Below are positions 1 to 7,999 of a DNA stretch of 64,000 bases, piece by piece. A program made the translations under genes and the position numbers. Within the stretch, counting starts at the first letter, position 1. Each line of letters begins with the position of its first letter. Origin of the DNA: an uncultured Clostridia bacterium (GTDB lineage Bacteria; Bacillota; Clostridia; Christensenellales; Borkfalkiaceae); the NCBI GenBank assembly GCA_944368925.1, contig CALVXG010000001.1, forward strand, positions 1 to 64,000, given 5' to 3'. The notes beneath the pieces were generated by a model. The model did not search any database and had not been told where the DNA came from. It saw only the letters and a list, made by a program, of their open reading frames with translations.

Positions 1-16
1 CTATTATAATGTATTC

Positions 17-72
17 AGAGGATTTTCGCAAGCAAACATACAGGTTTGAATTTGCAAAAATCCTCTTTTTTG
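17..72 (+). terminator. Hairpin with T-run upstream of the IS transposase
   Basis: A long imperfect hairpin. Positions 17-26 pair with 57-66, 28-31 with 52-55 and 33-37 with 44-48, leaving a short loop, and a run of T follows. It lies just before the transposase start. Such structures at IS ends usually block read-through transcription from outside into the transposase. This role is inferred. Confidence 0.5.
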
Positions 73-101
73 ATATAGTGTTCCTTCAAAGGAGCTATTC
101 A

Positions 102-1262
102 ATGACCACTAACACAATATTATCCAGAAACGACTATTCGGAAAAATTCAAGAAAAATATTATTACCATGTTTTTGCGGGGACAGAATGGCAGACGGCTA
201 CGTGATAAATACCATATTCCAAAAAGCACGTTTTACTATTGGGTAGAAGAATATAAAAAAATTTATTCCCAAGATGGACTTATCATCACAAAACATGATT
301 ACAAAAAACTTGAATGGGAAAATGCTCGCATGAAAAAGCAATTGGAAGTATATCGAATCACAGGCTGTTCGCCGCAATCCACTGATGAAGATAAACTTGT
401 TGCGGTCGATAAATATAGGTCATCATACCCCATCAAGTATTTATGCGAAGTACTAAATATTAACCGTACCAAATTTTACCGTTACAAAGCGCATAAAGAA
501 ACACAAACCGAAAAGCGCATCAAGAAACTTACTTGTAAAATTAAAGAAATTGCCGCCAACAATCCATGTTACGGTTCTAAACGTATTTGCCACGAGCTAA
601 AAAGGCAAGGATTTATCACGTCTTACAAAACAGTATCACGACTTATGCGAGAAAACGGTATTCAAGCCATTTTCGGACAAGCTCCGTCTCGCCAACAAAA
701 CAAAGATACGTTGAATGATAATGTTCTAAAATGGCAAAAGAAATATGCTTTGTCTGCGCCCGACATTGCTTGGTTAAGCGATGTTACCGAAATAAAACTT
801 TTCGGTATAAAATTCTATATTTGTTCAATCGAAGATATTTATTCACGTTATATCATTTCCTATACAATATCCCCTACCAATGATTCTGCTCTTGTGGCAA
901 ATACTTTTATGGATGCCTATGCAAAACGAAATCCGCCATATGGACTGATTTTTCACAGCGACAACGGCGCAAATTTTACCGCTACAGCAATCCGTGCACT
1001 TTTAAAATCTTATGGTATCCGCCAATCTTTTTCAAAGGTCGCCACTCCGCAAGACAACGGACACATGGAATCTTTTTTTGCGACACTGAAAAAGGAAGAA
1101 CTCTATCGGAAAACATACTTTTCTCCAGAAGAATTCTTCCAATCTATTAAAGAATATATTGAGTACTATAATAATTCACGTTTGCACTCTCGGCTCAACT
1201 ATCGCACTCCGAAAGAAGTTTTAGATGAGTATGATGAGAATCATAACTCATTACCATTTTAA
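102..1262 (+). CDS. IS3-family (IS150-like) transposase, single ORF
   Basis: Cut-and-paste type transposase of the IS3 family. An N-terminal helix-turn-helix (about residues 15-55, with a YYW motif) is followed by a coiled stretch, an HTH_21-like segment and an rve integrase core. The DDE residues are visible as D in SDVTE, D in HSDNG and E in the ESFFATLKKE segment. The ATG at 102 was chosen over an upstream in-frame ATG because AAAGGAG sits 7 nt before it. Most IS3 elements split this product between two frames joined by a -1 frameshift; here it is one continuous frame. The stop directly abuts the stop of the convergent nuclease gene. The element's ends are not seen: the left end may lie outside the window, and no terminal repeat is clear on the right. 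Confidence 0.88.
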   Translation: MTTNTILSRNDYSEKFKKNIITMFLRGQNGRRLRDKYHIPKSTFYYWVEEYKKIYSQDGLIITKHDYKKLEWENARMKKQLEVYRITGCSPQSTDEDKLVAVDKYRSSYPIKYLCEVLNINRTKFYRYKAHKETQTEKRIKKLTCKIKEIAANNPCYGSKRICHELKRQGFITSYKTVSRLMRENGIQAIFGQAPSRQQNKDTLNDNVLKWQKKYALSAPDIAWLSDVTEIKLFGIKFYICSIEDIYSRYIISYTISPTNDSALVANTFMDAYAKRNPPYGLIFHSDNGANFTATAIRALLKSYGIRQSFSKVATPQDNGHMESFFATLKKEELYRKTYFSPEEFFQSIKEYIEYYNNSRLHSRLNYRTPKEVLDEYDENHNSLPF

Positions 1263-3185
1263 CTATTTAGATAATTTCATTGACATTTGACCTACACTTA
1301 ATGCTTTTTCAACAATAGATTTGTCATCCATGGAATCATACCGTTTTTGCAATTTTTCTCTTAATTTAAATAATTTTAATTTCGATGTTTGCACAAGTTG
1401 CCCAAATGTAACTACGTTTATATCTCCGCTTTCATTGCTGCTTGTGGCATCAATATCACCAATTTTCGCACCAACAACAAAAGCATGGATGTGCGATTCC
1501 TTATGAAGAATACCTGATTTTTTAATTTGCCTGACATATTGTTCAGCTTGTGATTTTTCTTTGTAACCTATTTCAAAGCCACCTTTCTTCAACTCAATAA
1601 TCAAAATATTATCTGGCTTAAGAATTTCGCGACAATCTTTTTCAGTCCGCTCAGAACACACCGCACCAATTGTGCTTTCCGCAAGGCATACAACATCCGG
1701 TCTTTTAGAAGCAAAAGATAAAGCATTTACATCATAATCGCTTTCTTTAAATAGATTTTTGATAACAGTGGTCAATGCTTTATTAGCCGTATACATGGGG
1801 GAATCAAATTCTGCACCAAAAAGCCAACGAGATTCTAAAATTAAAGGATGTAACTGATGCAATTCATCTACCGAAGGATCTTCTCGCAACCTGTCTATTG
1901 CTTCAATAACAATTATGCGATTATCAATTTCACGCAACACTGTTAAAATATCTTTTATGTCCCAGTTATTTAGTAAATTTGTTAACTCATCTAAATCACT
2001 AGAATCTAGTTTTGCCAATTTACCTAAAAGTAACGCACCGTTTTGAGATTTTTGTATATTCACTAACGCATCTATCGCAAGAGACATAAACTCTTGTGAA
2101 ATCATAGGATTCTTTCTTGTAACGCTTTCAATGAATACCGAAACATCCCTTTTTTCATAAGGTGCCAAATCAAAAAGTACGTGACGCTCCTGTTGAATAA
2201 TAGCTTCTTGCGTTTCACGAATATGCTCACTTAATATATCCGATATTACTTCTTTCATGAAAGGAATAAAAAAGGAAAAAAATATTTTTGTATTTTGAAT
2301 TTCTAAAAAGCTCCCCCAGTCTGGCGATATCAAATCTTCTAAATCGTCGGCTTGAACAATAATTGTAAAACGTTTTGCCGGTTTACTACGACCATCCAAA
2401 AACTGTGTATCACCATAAACCCACGACGGTTTTCCTACCAGTCTCCCTTGTACCCAAAAAGCTATTCCATGTTGTTGTGATTTTAAAGCGGTTTTGGTTG
2501 AATCAACTACATAAATTTTTAAGAATTTATTGTTAATAGTTCTTTCAATTGTTTTAATTACACCTTTATGTTGAGTCAATTCTATTAACTCACCATTAAT
2601 TATGATTTTGAAGTTTGGATCATATAAAAATCTCGATGAAATTATTTCTTTCATCTCTGCTACATTAGGAGTATTTGTACAAGAATATGTCCATATTTTT
2701 GTACCGTGTCCTTCACTTTGTTCACTGTTGTGCTCAAGAATTTTAAATGGTGCATTTCCTGATGAAACAGTTATATGATAAGTATTTTTAGTCCCATTTT
2801 TCCATGTTGAAATATAATAGTTGTCATTAAAACAAAGCAATCCATGGCGCCCCACTCCATTCTTACCATAAGCCCTGCGCACGCCATGCTCGTTATTGTC
2901 AGGAAAAACAACATTGAGTCCTTGGTGGCGTTTTCTATTATAACTGAGAACCATCCAGCGTTTCATGAATTCTTCTTCGGTCATTCCAGTTCCGTTATCT
3001 TCGATAGAAATGATACCTCCTTCATTTTCAGGTAATCCAATGTTTACCTCTGTCGCACCCGCATCCCAACAATTGGCAATAGCTTCAGTAAGTGCATAGT
3101 CCGGATTTGAAATTATTGTTCTATTTGTTCGATATAGATAATCTTCTTCAAATGTAACTACTTTTTGCTCATTTAAATCTCCCAT
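1263..3185 (-). CDS. GHKL ATPase fused to a PD-(D/E)XK (Shedu/DUF4263-like) nuclease domain
   Basis: A 640-residue protein. The N-terminal third is a GHKL (Hsp90/MutL/MORC-type) ATPase: an N-box around E34-N38-D41, DNGTGM at 63-68, an ATP-lid GKNGVGRHG near 107-115 and GHGTK at 159-163. A helical middle region follows. The C-terminal region (about 445-600) looks like a PD-(D/E)XK nuclease of Shedu type: HPLILESRWLFG at 446-457, RPD with D497, and ELK at 531-533 with a following Q/Y-rich helix. The expected role, inferred, is an ATP-gated nuclease that defends against phage or plasmids. No SMC, helicase or methylase partner is adjacent. The codons are AT-rich, unlike the housekeeping genes, which suggests horizontal transfer. 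The stop is TAG, one base from the transposase stop. Confidence 0.8.
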   Translation of the reverse strand: MGDLNEQKVVTFEEDYLYRTNRTIISNPDYALTEAIANCWDAGATEVNIGLPENEGGIISIEDNGTGMTEEEFMKRWMVLSYNRKRHQGLNVVFPDNNEHGVRRAYGKNGVGRHGLLCFNDNYYISTWKNGTKNTYHITVSSGNAPFKILEHNSEQSEGHGTKIWTYSCTNTPNVAEMKEIISSRFLYDPNFKIIINGELIELTQHKGVIKTIERTINNKFLKIYVVDSTKTALKSQQHGIAFWVQGRLVGKPSWVYGDTQFLDGRSKPAKRFTIIVQADDLEDLISPDWGSFLEIQNTKIFFSFFIPFMKEVISDILSEHIRETQEAIIQQERHVLFDLAPYEKRDVSVFIESVTRKNPMISQEFMSLAIDALVNIQKSQNGALLLGKLAKLDSSDLDELTNLLNNWDIKDILTVLREIDNRIIVIEAIDRLREDPSVDELHQLHPLILESRWLFGAEFDSPMYTANKALTTVIKNLFKESDYDVNALSFASKRPDVVCLAESTIGAVCSERTEKDCREILKPDNILIIELKKGGFEIGYKEKSQAEQYVRQIKKSGILHKESHIHAFVVGAKIGDIDATSSNESGDINVVTFGQLVQTSKLKLFKLREKLQKRYDSMDDKSIVEKALSVGQMSMKLSK

Positions 3186-3213
3186 AATTTACCCCACAAC
3201 AAATTTTATAATA

Positions 3214-3411
3214 TTATAAAATTAAACTAACACGATATCCAATCAGTTTTGATAAAGCAACCAAACGCTCCTCTTTCCAATTATATCTCGAATGCTTCTT
3301 GAATTTGAAATTAATCAGCCTGCGCAACTTTTCTCTTTGCTCATGCCCCATTAACTGTTGTGCAAGTTCAATAAAATCCGAATAGGTCGCAGGGACGCGC
3401 GTTTTGGGCAT
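3214..3411 (-). CDS. Small basic protein of unknown function upstream of the GHKL-nuclease gene
   Basis: A 65-residue, strongly basic ORF. The chosen ATG has GGAG 4 nt upstream; an in-frame ATG nine codons earlier has no SD. It ends 28 nt before the GHKL-nuclease start, so the two may be co-transcribed. I recognise no domain. A second open frame just upstream (about 3370-3490) ends in a tract where a one-base shift would join it to this frame. The ORF may therefore be the surviving 3' part of a decayed gene, for example a toxin once paired with the upstream antitoxin. Confidence 0.4.
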   Translation of the reverse strand: MPKTRVPATYSDFIELAQQLMGHEQREKLRRLINFKFKKHSRYNWKEERLVALSKLIGYRVSLIL

Positions 3412-3486
3412 AAGTCTCCAAATCTTGCAAATCGTCATCCATAGAATATGTCAGCAAAGATAAACTGTGATCGAATTTCCATTGTT

Positions 3487-3699
3487 TCAAAATATAACTC
3501 TTTGATTTTTCTCCCCTTTTTCCGCAAGCCTTAACAACCGATCATATTCATCGGGTGACAGCAAAATTGCCGTAGGCACATTGTTTTTCAATACCACGAT
3601 TTGTTTTTCATCGTGCAGGCGAGAAAAAATTTTCGAAGCCTGTCCTTGATTAAACATTGTTATAGAAACCAAATTGTTCAATATATTTTTCTCTGTCAT
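3487..3699 (-). CDS. Phd/YefM-family antitoxin
   Basis: A 70-residue DNA-binding antitoxin of the Phd/YefM superfamily. The family pattern is seen as a short N-terminal strand, the FNQGQASKIF helix, a VVLKNNVPTAILLSPDEY core and a charged C-terminal tail. The ATG at 3699 is preceded by GAGG and a consensus sigma-A promoter; an upstream in-frame ATG lies inside the promoter and was rejected. Such antitoxins normally neutralise a RelE/Doc-type toxin encoded just downstream and repress their own promoter. No intact toxin follows, only a small basic ORF in a possibly frameshifted stretch, so this copy looks orphaned. Confidence 0.8.
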   Translation of the reverse strand: MTEKNILNNLVSITMFNQGQASKIFSRLHDEKQIVVLKNNVPTAILLSPDEYDRLLRLAEKGEKNQRVIF

Positions 3700-3715
3700 G
3701 GTTAACCTCTTTTTT

Positions 3716-3744
3716 ATTATAGCAACACACAATACAAATGTCAA
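3716..3744 (-). promoter_or_regulatory. Consensus sigma-A promoter of the Phd antitoxin gene
   Basis: TTGACA at 3739-3744, a 17-nt spacer and TATAAT at 3716-3721 (minus strand). Both boxes match consensus fully. The predicted start is about 3709, with an SD and ATG at 3699 downstream. Confidence 0.8.
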
Positions 3745-4470
3745 TAGTAATTTAAATTTTAATTATAATTTATTGTATCTCTATCTAAAAAGATGATTTT
3801 AAAAGTTGCCCTAAAATTTTTAGAAAATTTGAAAATTTTAAAAAAATTTAGCCTCAAAAACGCCATTTTTAAGCGTTTTTGAGGCTTTTTCGCCTGTTTT
3901 TATGCAATTTTAGCCTTTCAGGATAATCGCGTCTCCCCTGCCACAATATCTCAACCACGTTACATCGCGGTTGAGATATTTTTTTGTCCGTTTTCCGAAT
4001 TGCTTGCACGTTCTGTCCGTGCGGTTTACTGTATTCTATTTTAGCCGAAACAAAACATAATGTCAAACGTTGCCGTTGCTTTTTTACATTTCGTTTTTCA
4101 AACCGCATTCATTCGCAAAGCAAAAAAATGGCTTTATAGAATTCTCTTTTTTCTTTCTTCTTCCGAACATGCAAAAACTGCAGCCGATAAATTTTTCACG
4201 TTGTCACAACACTTTTTCGTATCAGATTTCAAAATGCAGGTTTGTTGATCACTGTATTACTCCGCAAGGGCGCTGAGTCCATACTTACCATACTCCCCTC
4301 CCATTCCCATGGTATTTCTCAGCAAGCAAGACTCCGCAAATCGCATTCGCGTTTTTTCATCCAAGAAACATCCCCCTCACTTCACAGATTCGATATTCTG
4401 TTTCCTTGATTCGGGCGTTTCGTTCTTTTGCTTTTTTCTCTATAAAATAACTTTAAAACGATCAAATATA
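3745..4470. other. AT-rich intergenic block with two terminator-like hairpins, no supported gene
   Basis: No ORF here has a convincing SD or recognisable protein. The block holds a 13-bp stem (3851-3863 with 3873-3885) flanked by T-runs on both strands, and a 12-bp stem (3945-3956 with 3969-3980) followed by a T-run on the plus strand. The remainder to 4470 shows nothing I can interpret. It separates the accessory genes from tRNA-Pro. Confidence 0.5.
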
Positions 4471-4513
4471 AAAAAACCTGCATTTCCTAAATTTTAGGAA
4501 ATGCAGGTTTTTT
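4471..4513 (-). terminator. Terminator of tRNA-Pro
   Basis: A near-perfect 14-15 bp stem (4477-4491 with 4493-4507) with A-runs on the left and T-runs on the right, so it can act in both directions. It begins a few bases past the tRNA 3' end. Confidence 0.85.
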
Positions 4514-4517
4514 ATCT

Positions 4518-4594
4518 TGGTCGAGGTGACGGGACTTGAACCCACGACCTCTTGGTCCCGAACCAAGCGCGCTACCAAACTGCGCTACACCTCG
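4518..4594 (-). tRNA. tRNA-Pro (anticodon CGG)
   Basis: A cloverleaf is readable on the minus strand. The 7-bp acceptor stem CGAGGTG/CACCTCG is followed by discriminator A and an encoded CCA. The anticodon stem CTTGG/CCAAG encloses TTCGGGA, giving anticodon CGG for CCG codons, and the T-loop is GTTCAAG. The 3' end faces the AT-rich accessory block. I found no direct repeat of the tRNA end that would mark an attachment site. Confidence 0.95.
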
Positions 4595-4611
4595 ACAGCC
4601 AGTATATTGTA

Positions 4612-5292
4612 TCAAAGTTTTCTTTTTTTGTCAAACATTCCATTATCTTTTTCGGGCGAATTTTCAGAAATATTTAAATTTTGACCTTGTCCTTCATCGT
4701 TCATTTTTCTGCGCGATTTTCTGAGCATCGGGTACACCCTTTTGGCAAGCAGCGCCGCCAAAAAACACAGTACGATATCCTTCGGCAGGTAAATCAGATT
4801 GTAAAGCAGCAGCGCATTCCACGCCCCCGCATTTTGATAATAGAAGATCCACATCAGCATAAAATAAAGGCTCCCGAACACATAGTTTGCCGCCACAGCT
4901 GCCAAAGCCGCCGACACGATGCGTCGGAACGTCGGCGCGCTTTCCCCCGCGAGCAGTCCCGCGACAAATGCGGCCACAATAAACCCGATCAGATACCCGA
5001 AGGAAAGCTGGAAAACATACCCGAAACCGCCCGCTCCGCCCGCAAACACGGGAAGTCCGAGCAATCCCATAAACACATACACGGCCACCGCCACCGTTCC
5101 CCATTTCGGTCCCAAAAGCAGTCCCGCCAATACGGCCGCAACCGTCTGAAAGGTCAGCGGTATGTACGGGATCGGTATGCGTATAAACGCAGAAACAACC
5201 ATCACGACCACAAACAACGCACACTTCGCGATATCGGCCGCGGTCTTGGCCACCGCCCCGCTTTTCTTGTTTTCTTTATTCATGTCAGGCAT
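4612..5292 (-). CDS. bioY: BioY, biotin transporter S component
   Basis: Membrane substrate-binding subunit for biotin uptake, used alone or with an ECF energizing module. The 226-residue chain has about six hydrophobic helices and BioY signatures such as IPIPYIPLTFQT, a PVFAGGAGG segment and FGYLIGF. The tail after residue 195 is hydrophilic and longer than usual, rich in N, E and K. Its start lies 23 nt behind the birA stop, so the two form a birA-bioY operon. No biotin biosynthesis genes are in the window, which fits a salvage strategy. BirA-biotinyl-AMP probably represses both genes through the operator upstream of birA. Confidence 0.93.
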   Translation of the reverse strand: MPDMNKENKKSGAVAKTAADIAKCALFVVVMVVSAFIRIPIPYIPLTFQTVAAVLAGLLLGPKWGTVAVAVYVFMGLLGLPVFAGGAGGFGYVFQLSFGYLIGFIVAAFVAGLLAGESAPTFRRIVSAALAAVAANYVFGSLYFMLMWIFYYQNAGAWNALLLYNLIYLPKDIVLCFLAALLAKRVYPMLRKSRRKMNDEGQGQNLNISENSPEKDNGMFDKKRKL

Positions 5293-5315
5293 AATATTCT
5301 CTTTCCGTTATGATT

Positions 5316-6278
5316 TTAAATTTTTATACTAACTTCGCCCGAAGAAAGCGCCTTAACGGTGCCGTCATCGAACCGGACTTTCAGAAAACAATTCTCATCC
5401 AGATCCAAAACTTCCGCTTCTCCCTCCACATTCCCGGAATATACTTTCACACGCTTTCCGATCACGACGGAGCGCTTTTTATATTCCGCAAAAAAAGTCC
5501 TCTGCGGGATCCGCTCGTAATAATAACGAAACCGCTCCAAAATCGCACCGACCAGCTTCGCGCGCCCTTCCTGCGGATATTCGCCCTCCTCAAACACCGT
5601 CCCCGCAATCTTGGCAAGTTCCGGCGAAAAGACCTGCGGCAAAACGTTCACCCCGATTCCGACCACCGCGTATCGAAGCCCGCCGCTCTCAACGTCGAAC
5701 GACGCTTCCGTCAAGATGCCGCACACCTTCTTTCCGTTCAGCAGAATATCGTTCACCCACTTGATCCCTGCCGACTTCCCTGCCAATTTCTCGATCGCCT
5801 CGCATACGGCTACCGCCGCGCACGTCGTAATAAAGAGCGTTTCCGATGCCGTAAATTTCGGCCGCAAAACAATGCTTATATAAATTCCGACTCCTTCCGA
5901 CGAGACAAACTTCCGCTCATACCTGCCCCGCCCGCTCGTCTGCTCCTCGGCAATTACACAGTCCCATTCCCGCGCTCCCGATTCCGCCGATTTTTTTGCC
6001 TCGTCGTTCGTAGACGCCACAGTCTTTTCCACGCGAATCCTGCACGGAAACGCTACATACTGCTTGATGCCCGCTTCCGTAAGAAGATCGTTTTCCGCCG
6101 CAAACGTATAGCCGCGGTGCGTTGTCGCCGAAATCGAAAACCCCGCTTGCTGCAGCGCTTTTACCGCCTTCCATACGGCCGCACGGCTCACGCCGTACAT
6201 CCTCGCAAGCTCCGCCCCCGAATAGCTCTTCCCTCTCGAATTTTCCAGTTCCTTCAAAATCTCTTCTTTCAGTCCCAT
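5316..6278 (-). CDS. birA: BirA, biotin protein ligase and biotin repressor
   Basis: Activates biotin to biotinyl-5'-AMP and transfers it to carboxylase lysines; with an N-terminal HTH it also represses biotin genes. The 320-residue chain shows a winged HTH in residues 1-60 (GAELARMYGVSRAAVWKAV), the ligase GRGR-type loop (TSGRGRYERKF), KWVNDIL and a C-terminal SH3-like domain. The length is normal for the bifunctional class. It heads the birA-bioY operon. The ATG has no SD and lies exactly where transcription should start from the upstream promoter, so the mRNA appears leaderless. Confidence 0.95.
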   Translation of the reverse strand: MGLKEEILKELENSRGKSYSGAELARMYGVSRAAVWKAVKALQQAGFSISATTHRGYTFAAENDLLTEAGIKQYVAFPCRIRVEKTVASTNDEAKKSAESGAREWDCVIAEEQTSGRGRYERKFVSSEGVGIYISIVLRPKFTASETLFITTCAAVAVCEAIEKLAGKSAGIKWVNDILLNGKKVCGILTEASFDVESGGLRYAVVGIGVNVLPQVFSPELAKIAGTVFEEGEYPQEGRAKLVGAILERFRYYYERIPQRTFFAEYKKRSVVIGKRVKVYSGNVEGEAEVLDLDENCFLKVRFDDGTVKALSSGEVSIKI

Positions 6279-6284
6279 GCGCCC

Positions 6285-6339
6285 AGTTTACTATATTTTT
6301 TCTTAATTGTCAACTATTTTATTGTATTTGGTTTACATT
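6285..6339 (-). promoter_or_regulatory. birA promoter with overlapping BirA operator
   Basis: A BirA-type operator: half-sites ATTGTCAAC (6306-6314) and GTTTACATT (6331-6339) with a 16-nt spacer, matching 7 of 9 symmetric positions. On the minus strand the inner half-site contains the -35 box TTGACA (6308-6313). Then come a 17-nt spacer and -10 TAAACT (6285-6290). The predicted +1 is 6278, the A of the birA ATG. Bound BirA would cover the -35 box. Confidence 0.8.
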
Positions 6340-6360
6340 TTAAAATCAGTAAACTGCAAA

Positions 6361-6397
6361 GCGAGGGCCGTCGGCATCGCCGACGGCCCTCGCTTTA
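6361..6397. terminator. Hairpin between birA operator and aspS
   Basis: A perfect 15-bp GC-rich stem (6361-6375 with 6379-6393) and a 3-nt loop. The T-tracts on either side are short. It is the likely end of the aspS transcript and may also insulate it from birA. Confidence 0.7.
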
Positions 6398-6409
6398 TTA
6401 TAGATTCCG

Positions 6410-7741
6410 TTACGGAGTTACACGGTTGATATCGCGGGGGAACATGGAAGCGTAACGAACGTTCTTGAACCCAAGCAAATGCATGGTAATGCGTTCCAGC
6501 CCGAGCCCCAATCCGCCGTGCGGCGGCATTCCGTATTTGTGCGCCATCAGATAACTTTCGAAATCGTCGGGATTCATCCCGCGCGCTTTCATCTTTGCGA
6601 TCTGCTGATGATAATCGTGAATTCTCTGCCCGCCCGTCGTGATTTCAATTCCGCGGAAAAGCAAATCAAAACTCAAAGTATAAGCAGGATCTTCGGGATC
6701 ATCCATCGCATAGAACGGTCTCTTTTCCGAAGGGTAATGCGTCACAAACAAAAAGTCGGAATCAAATTCCTGCTTCGCCCACTTGCCGAGGATCTGCTCC
6801 TCTTCCGGCTCGAAATCGCGATAATCGGTGATCTTCTTTTTGTATTTTTTGGTGATGATCTCCTTTGCGTCCATGAATTTGATCATCGGGATCTCTTTGA
6901 TCTCCGGCAAATTTACGTTCAGAAGCGCCAGCTCTTCCGCATAGTCCTTTTTCAGAAGCGCCATAATGTATTTCAGCGCCCCCGTTTCCATGTTCATGAT
7001 GTCATAGAAACTGTCAATAAAGCCCATCTCAAAATCCATGCTGATGTATTCGTTGAGATGCCGCGACGTATCGTGATGTTCCGCACGGAACACGGGCCCC
7101 ACTTCAAACACGCGCTCATAGACAGGTACGAGCATCTGCTTGTAAAACTGCGGGCTCTGCGCCAAAAATACCTGCTTCCCGAAATAATCGAGTTTAAAAA
7201 TATTCGCGCCGCCTTCCGCGCCCTGCGCGTTGATTTTCGGCGTACGGATCTCCGTAAAGTTCTGCGTAAATAAAAATTCACGGAACCCGCGCGCGATCCC
7301 TTCCTGGATCTTGAATACCGCACGCTCCTTCGGATTGCGAAGCGTGACCGGACGCATATTCAGATTCAAGTCCAAAGGAATGTTATCCAACTGCTTTTTA
7401 TTGATGACGATCGGCATCTGCTCGGCCGGCGTGGAAAGCACTTCGATGTTATGAATCTGCATCTCATAACGCCCTTCCCTCGTCTCGTCCTTCACGATTT
7501 TTCCCGTCAGCTTGACCGCACAGCCTTCCACGACAGAATCGTCCATGCGATAATCCGAGAAATCCGGCGAATACACGCATTGCACTACGTCCCTCGCCGT
7601 GCGGATGATGACAAACGCAAACCCTGTCATCTCGCGAATGCGGTGTATCATCCCCTTCATCACAACTTCTTCGTTCACATGCTGCGGAAACTCTTTATAT
7701 TCGACGCACGTTTTCGCTATTACGCCATCCATCTTTTCCAT
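6410..7741 (-). CDS. aspS: Aspartyl-tRNA synthetase, archaeal-type (probably non-discriminating, Asp/Asn)
   Basis: Class II synthetase charging tRNA-Asp and, if non-discriminating, mischarging tRNA-Asn for GatCAB. The 443-residue chain has an N-terminal OB-fold anticodon domain (about 15-105) and a catalytic core with motif 2 FRAEHHDTSRHLNEY and a motif 3 GLGLGLERITMHLLG end. It is short and lacks the GAD insertion of bacterial AspRS, so it is the archaeal-like form found in many Clostridia. The ATG at 7741 has GAGG 7 nt upstream; an upstream open extension has no similarity and was dropped. The 258-nt upstream region shows no T-box motif. Confidence 0.9.
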   Translation of the reverse strand: MEKMDGVIAKTCVEYKEFPQHVNEEVVMKGMIHRIREMTGFAFVIIRTARDVVQCVYSPDFSDYRMDDSVVEGCAVKLTGKIVKDETREGRYEMQIHNIEVLSTPAEQMPIVINKKQLDNIPLDLNLNMRPVTLRNPKERAVFKIQEGIARGFREFLFTQNFTEIRTPKINAQGAEGGANIFKLDYFGKQVFLAQSPQFYKQMLVPVYERVFEVGPVFRAEHHDTSRHLNEYISMDFEMGFIDSFYDIMNMETGALKYIMALLKKDYAEELALLNVNLPEIKEIPMIKFMDAKEIITKKYKKKITDYRDFEPEEEQILGKWAKQEFDSDFLFVTHYPSEKRPFYAMDDPEDPAYTLSFDLLFRGIEITTGGQRIHDYHQQIAKMKARGMNPDDFESYLMAHKYGMPPHGGLGLGLERITMHLLGFKNVRYASMFPRDINRVTP

Positions 7742-7999
7742 ACGTTTACCTCTTGCTGAATTTATCTCTTCTATTTTATACGTTTGCCGCCAAAATTGCA
7801 AGCAAAAAACGGCAAAGAACAAAAAAGCTGCCTGCCCTCTCCAGACTCTTGCCTGCTTCACCTTGCCAAACCAGAACTCATTCATTTTTTGCAGTTACGT
7901 TCGGCCGACAATCATCCCGAACGATCGCAAACATTTTCGATACAGTCATGGTCCTGTATTTTCCGTCCTTAACCGAATGCACGGCGTTTTTCAACCCGA

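Noticed and set aside
3869-4108. 79-codon minus-strand ORF in the AT-rich intergenic block
   Set aside because: It runs through a terminator-like hairpin, has no SD and its composition looks like read-through of repeats.
5281-5300. A sequence at the bioY start resembling the 18-bp motif (about 15 of 19 positions)
   Set aside because: Four scattered mismatches, including in AGTACT; it may be chance overlap of start-codon context. A similar weak match at 19442 was also set aside.
4681-6455. Long plus-strand open frames opposite bioY and birA
   Set aside because: They mirror the codon pattern of the minus-strand genes, lack SDs and show no recognisable protein; many similar antisense frames occur opposite GC-rich genes throughout the window.
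7742-7999. T-box riboswitch upstream of aspS
   Set aside because: The conserved TGGNACCGCG bulge sequence and specifier arrangement are absent; only a simple promoter and SD are seen.
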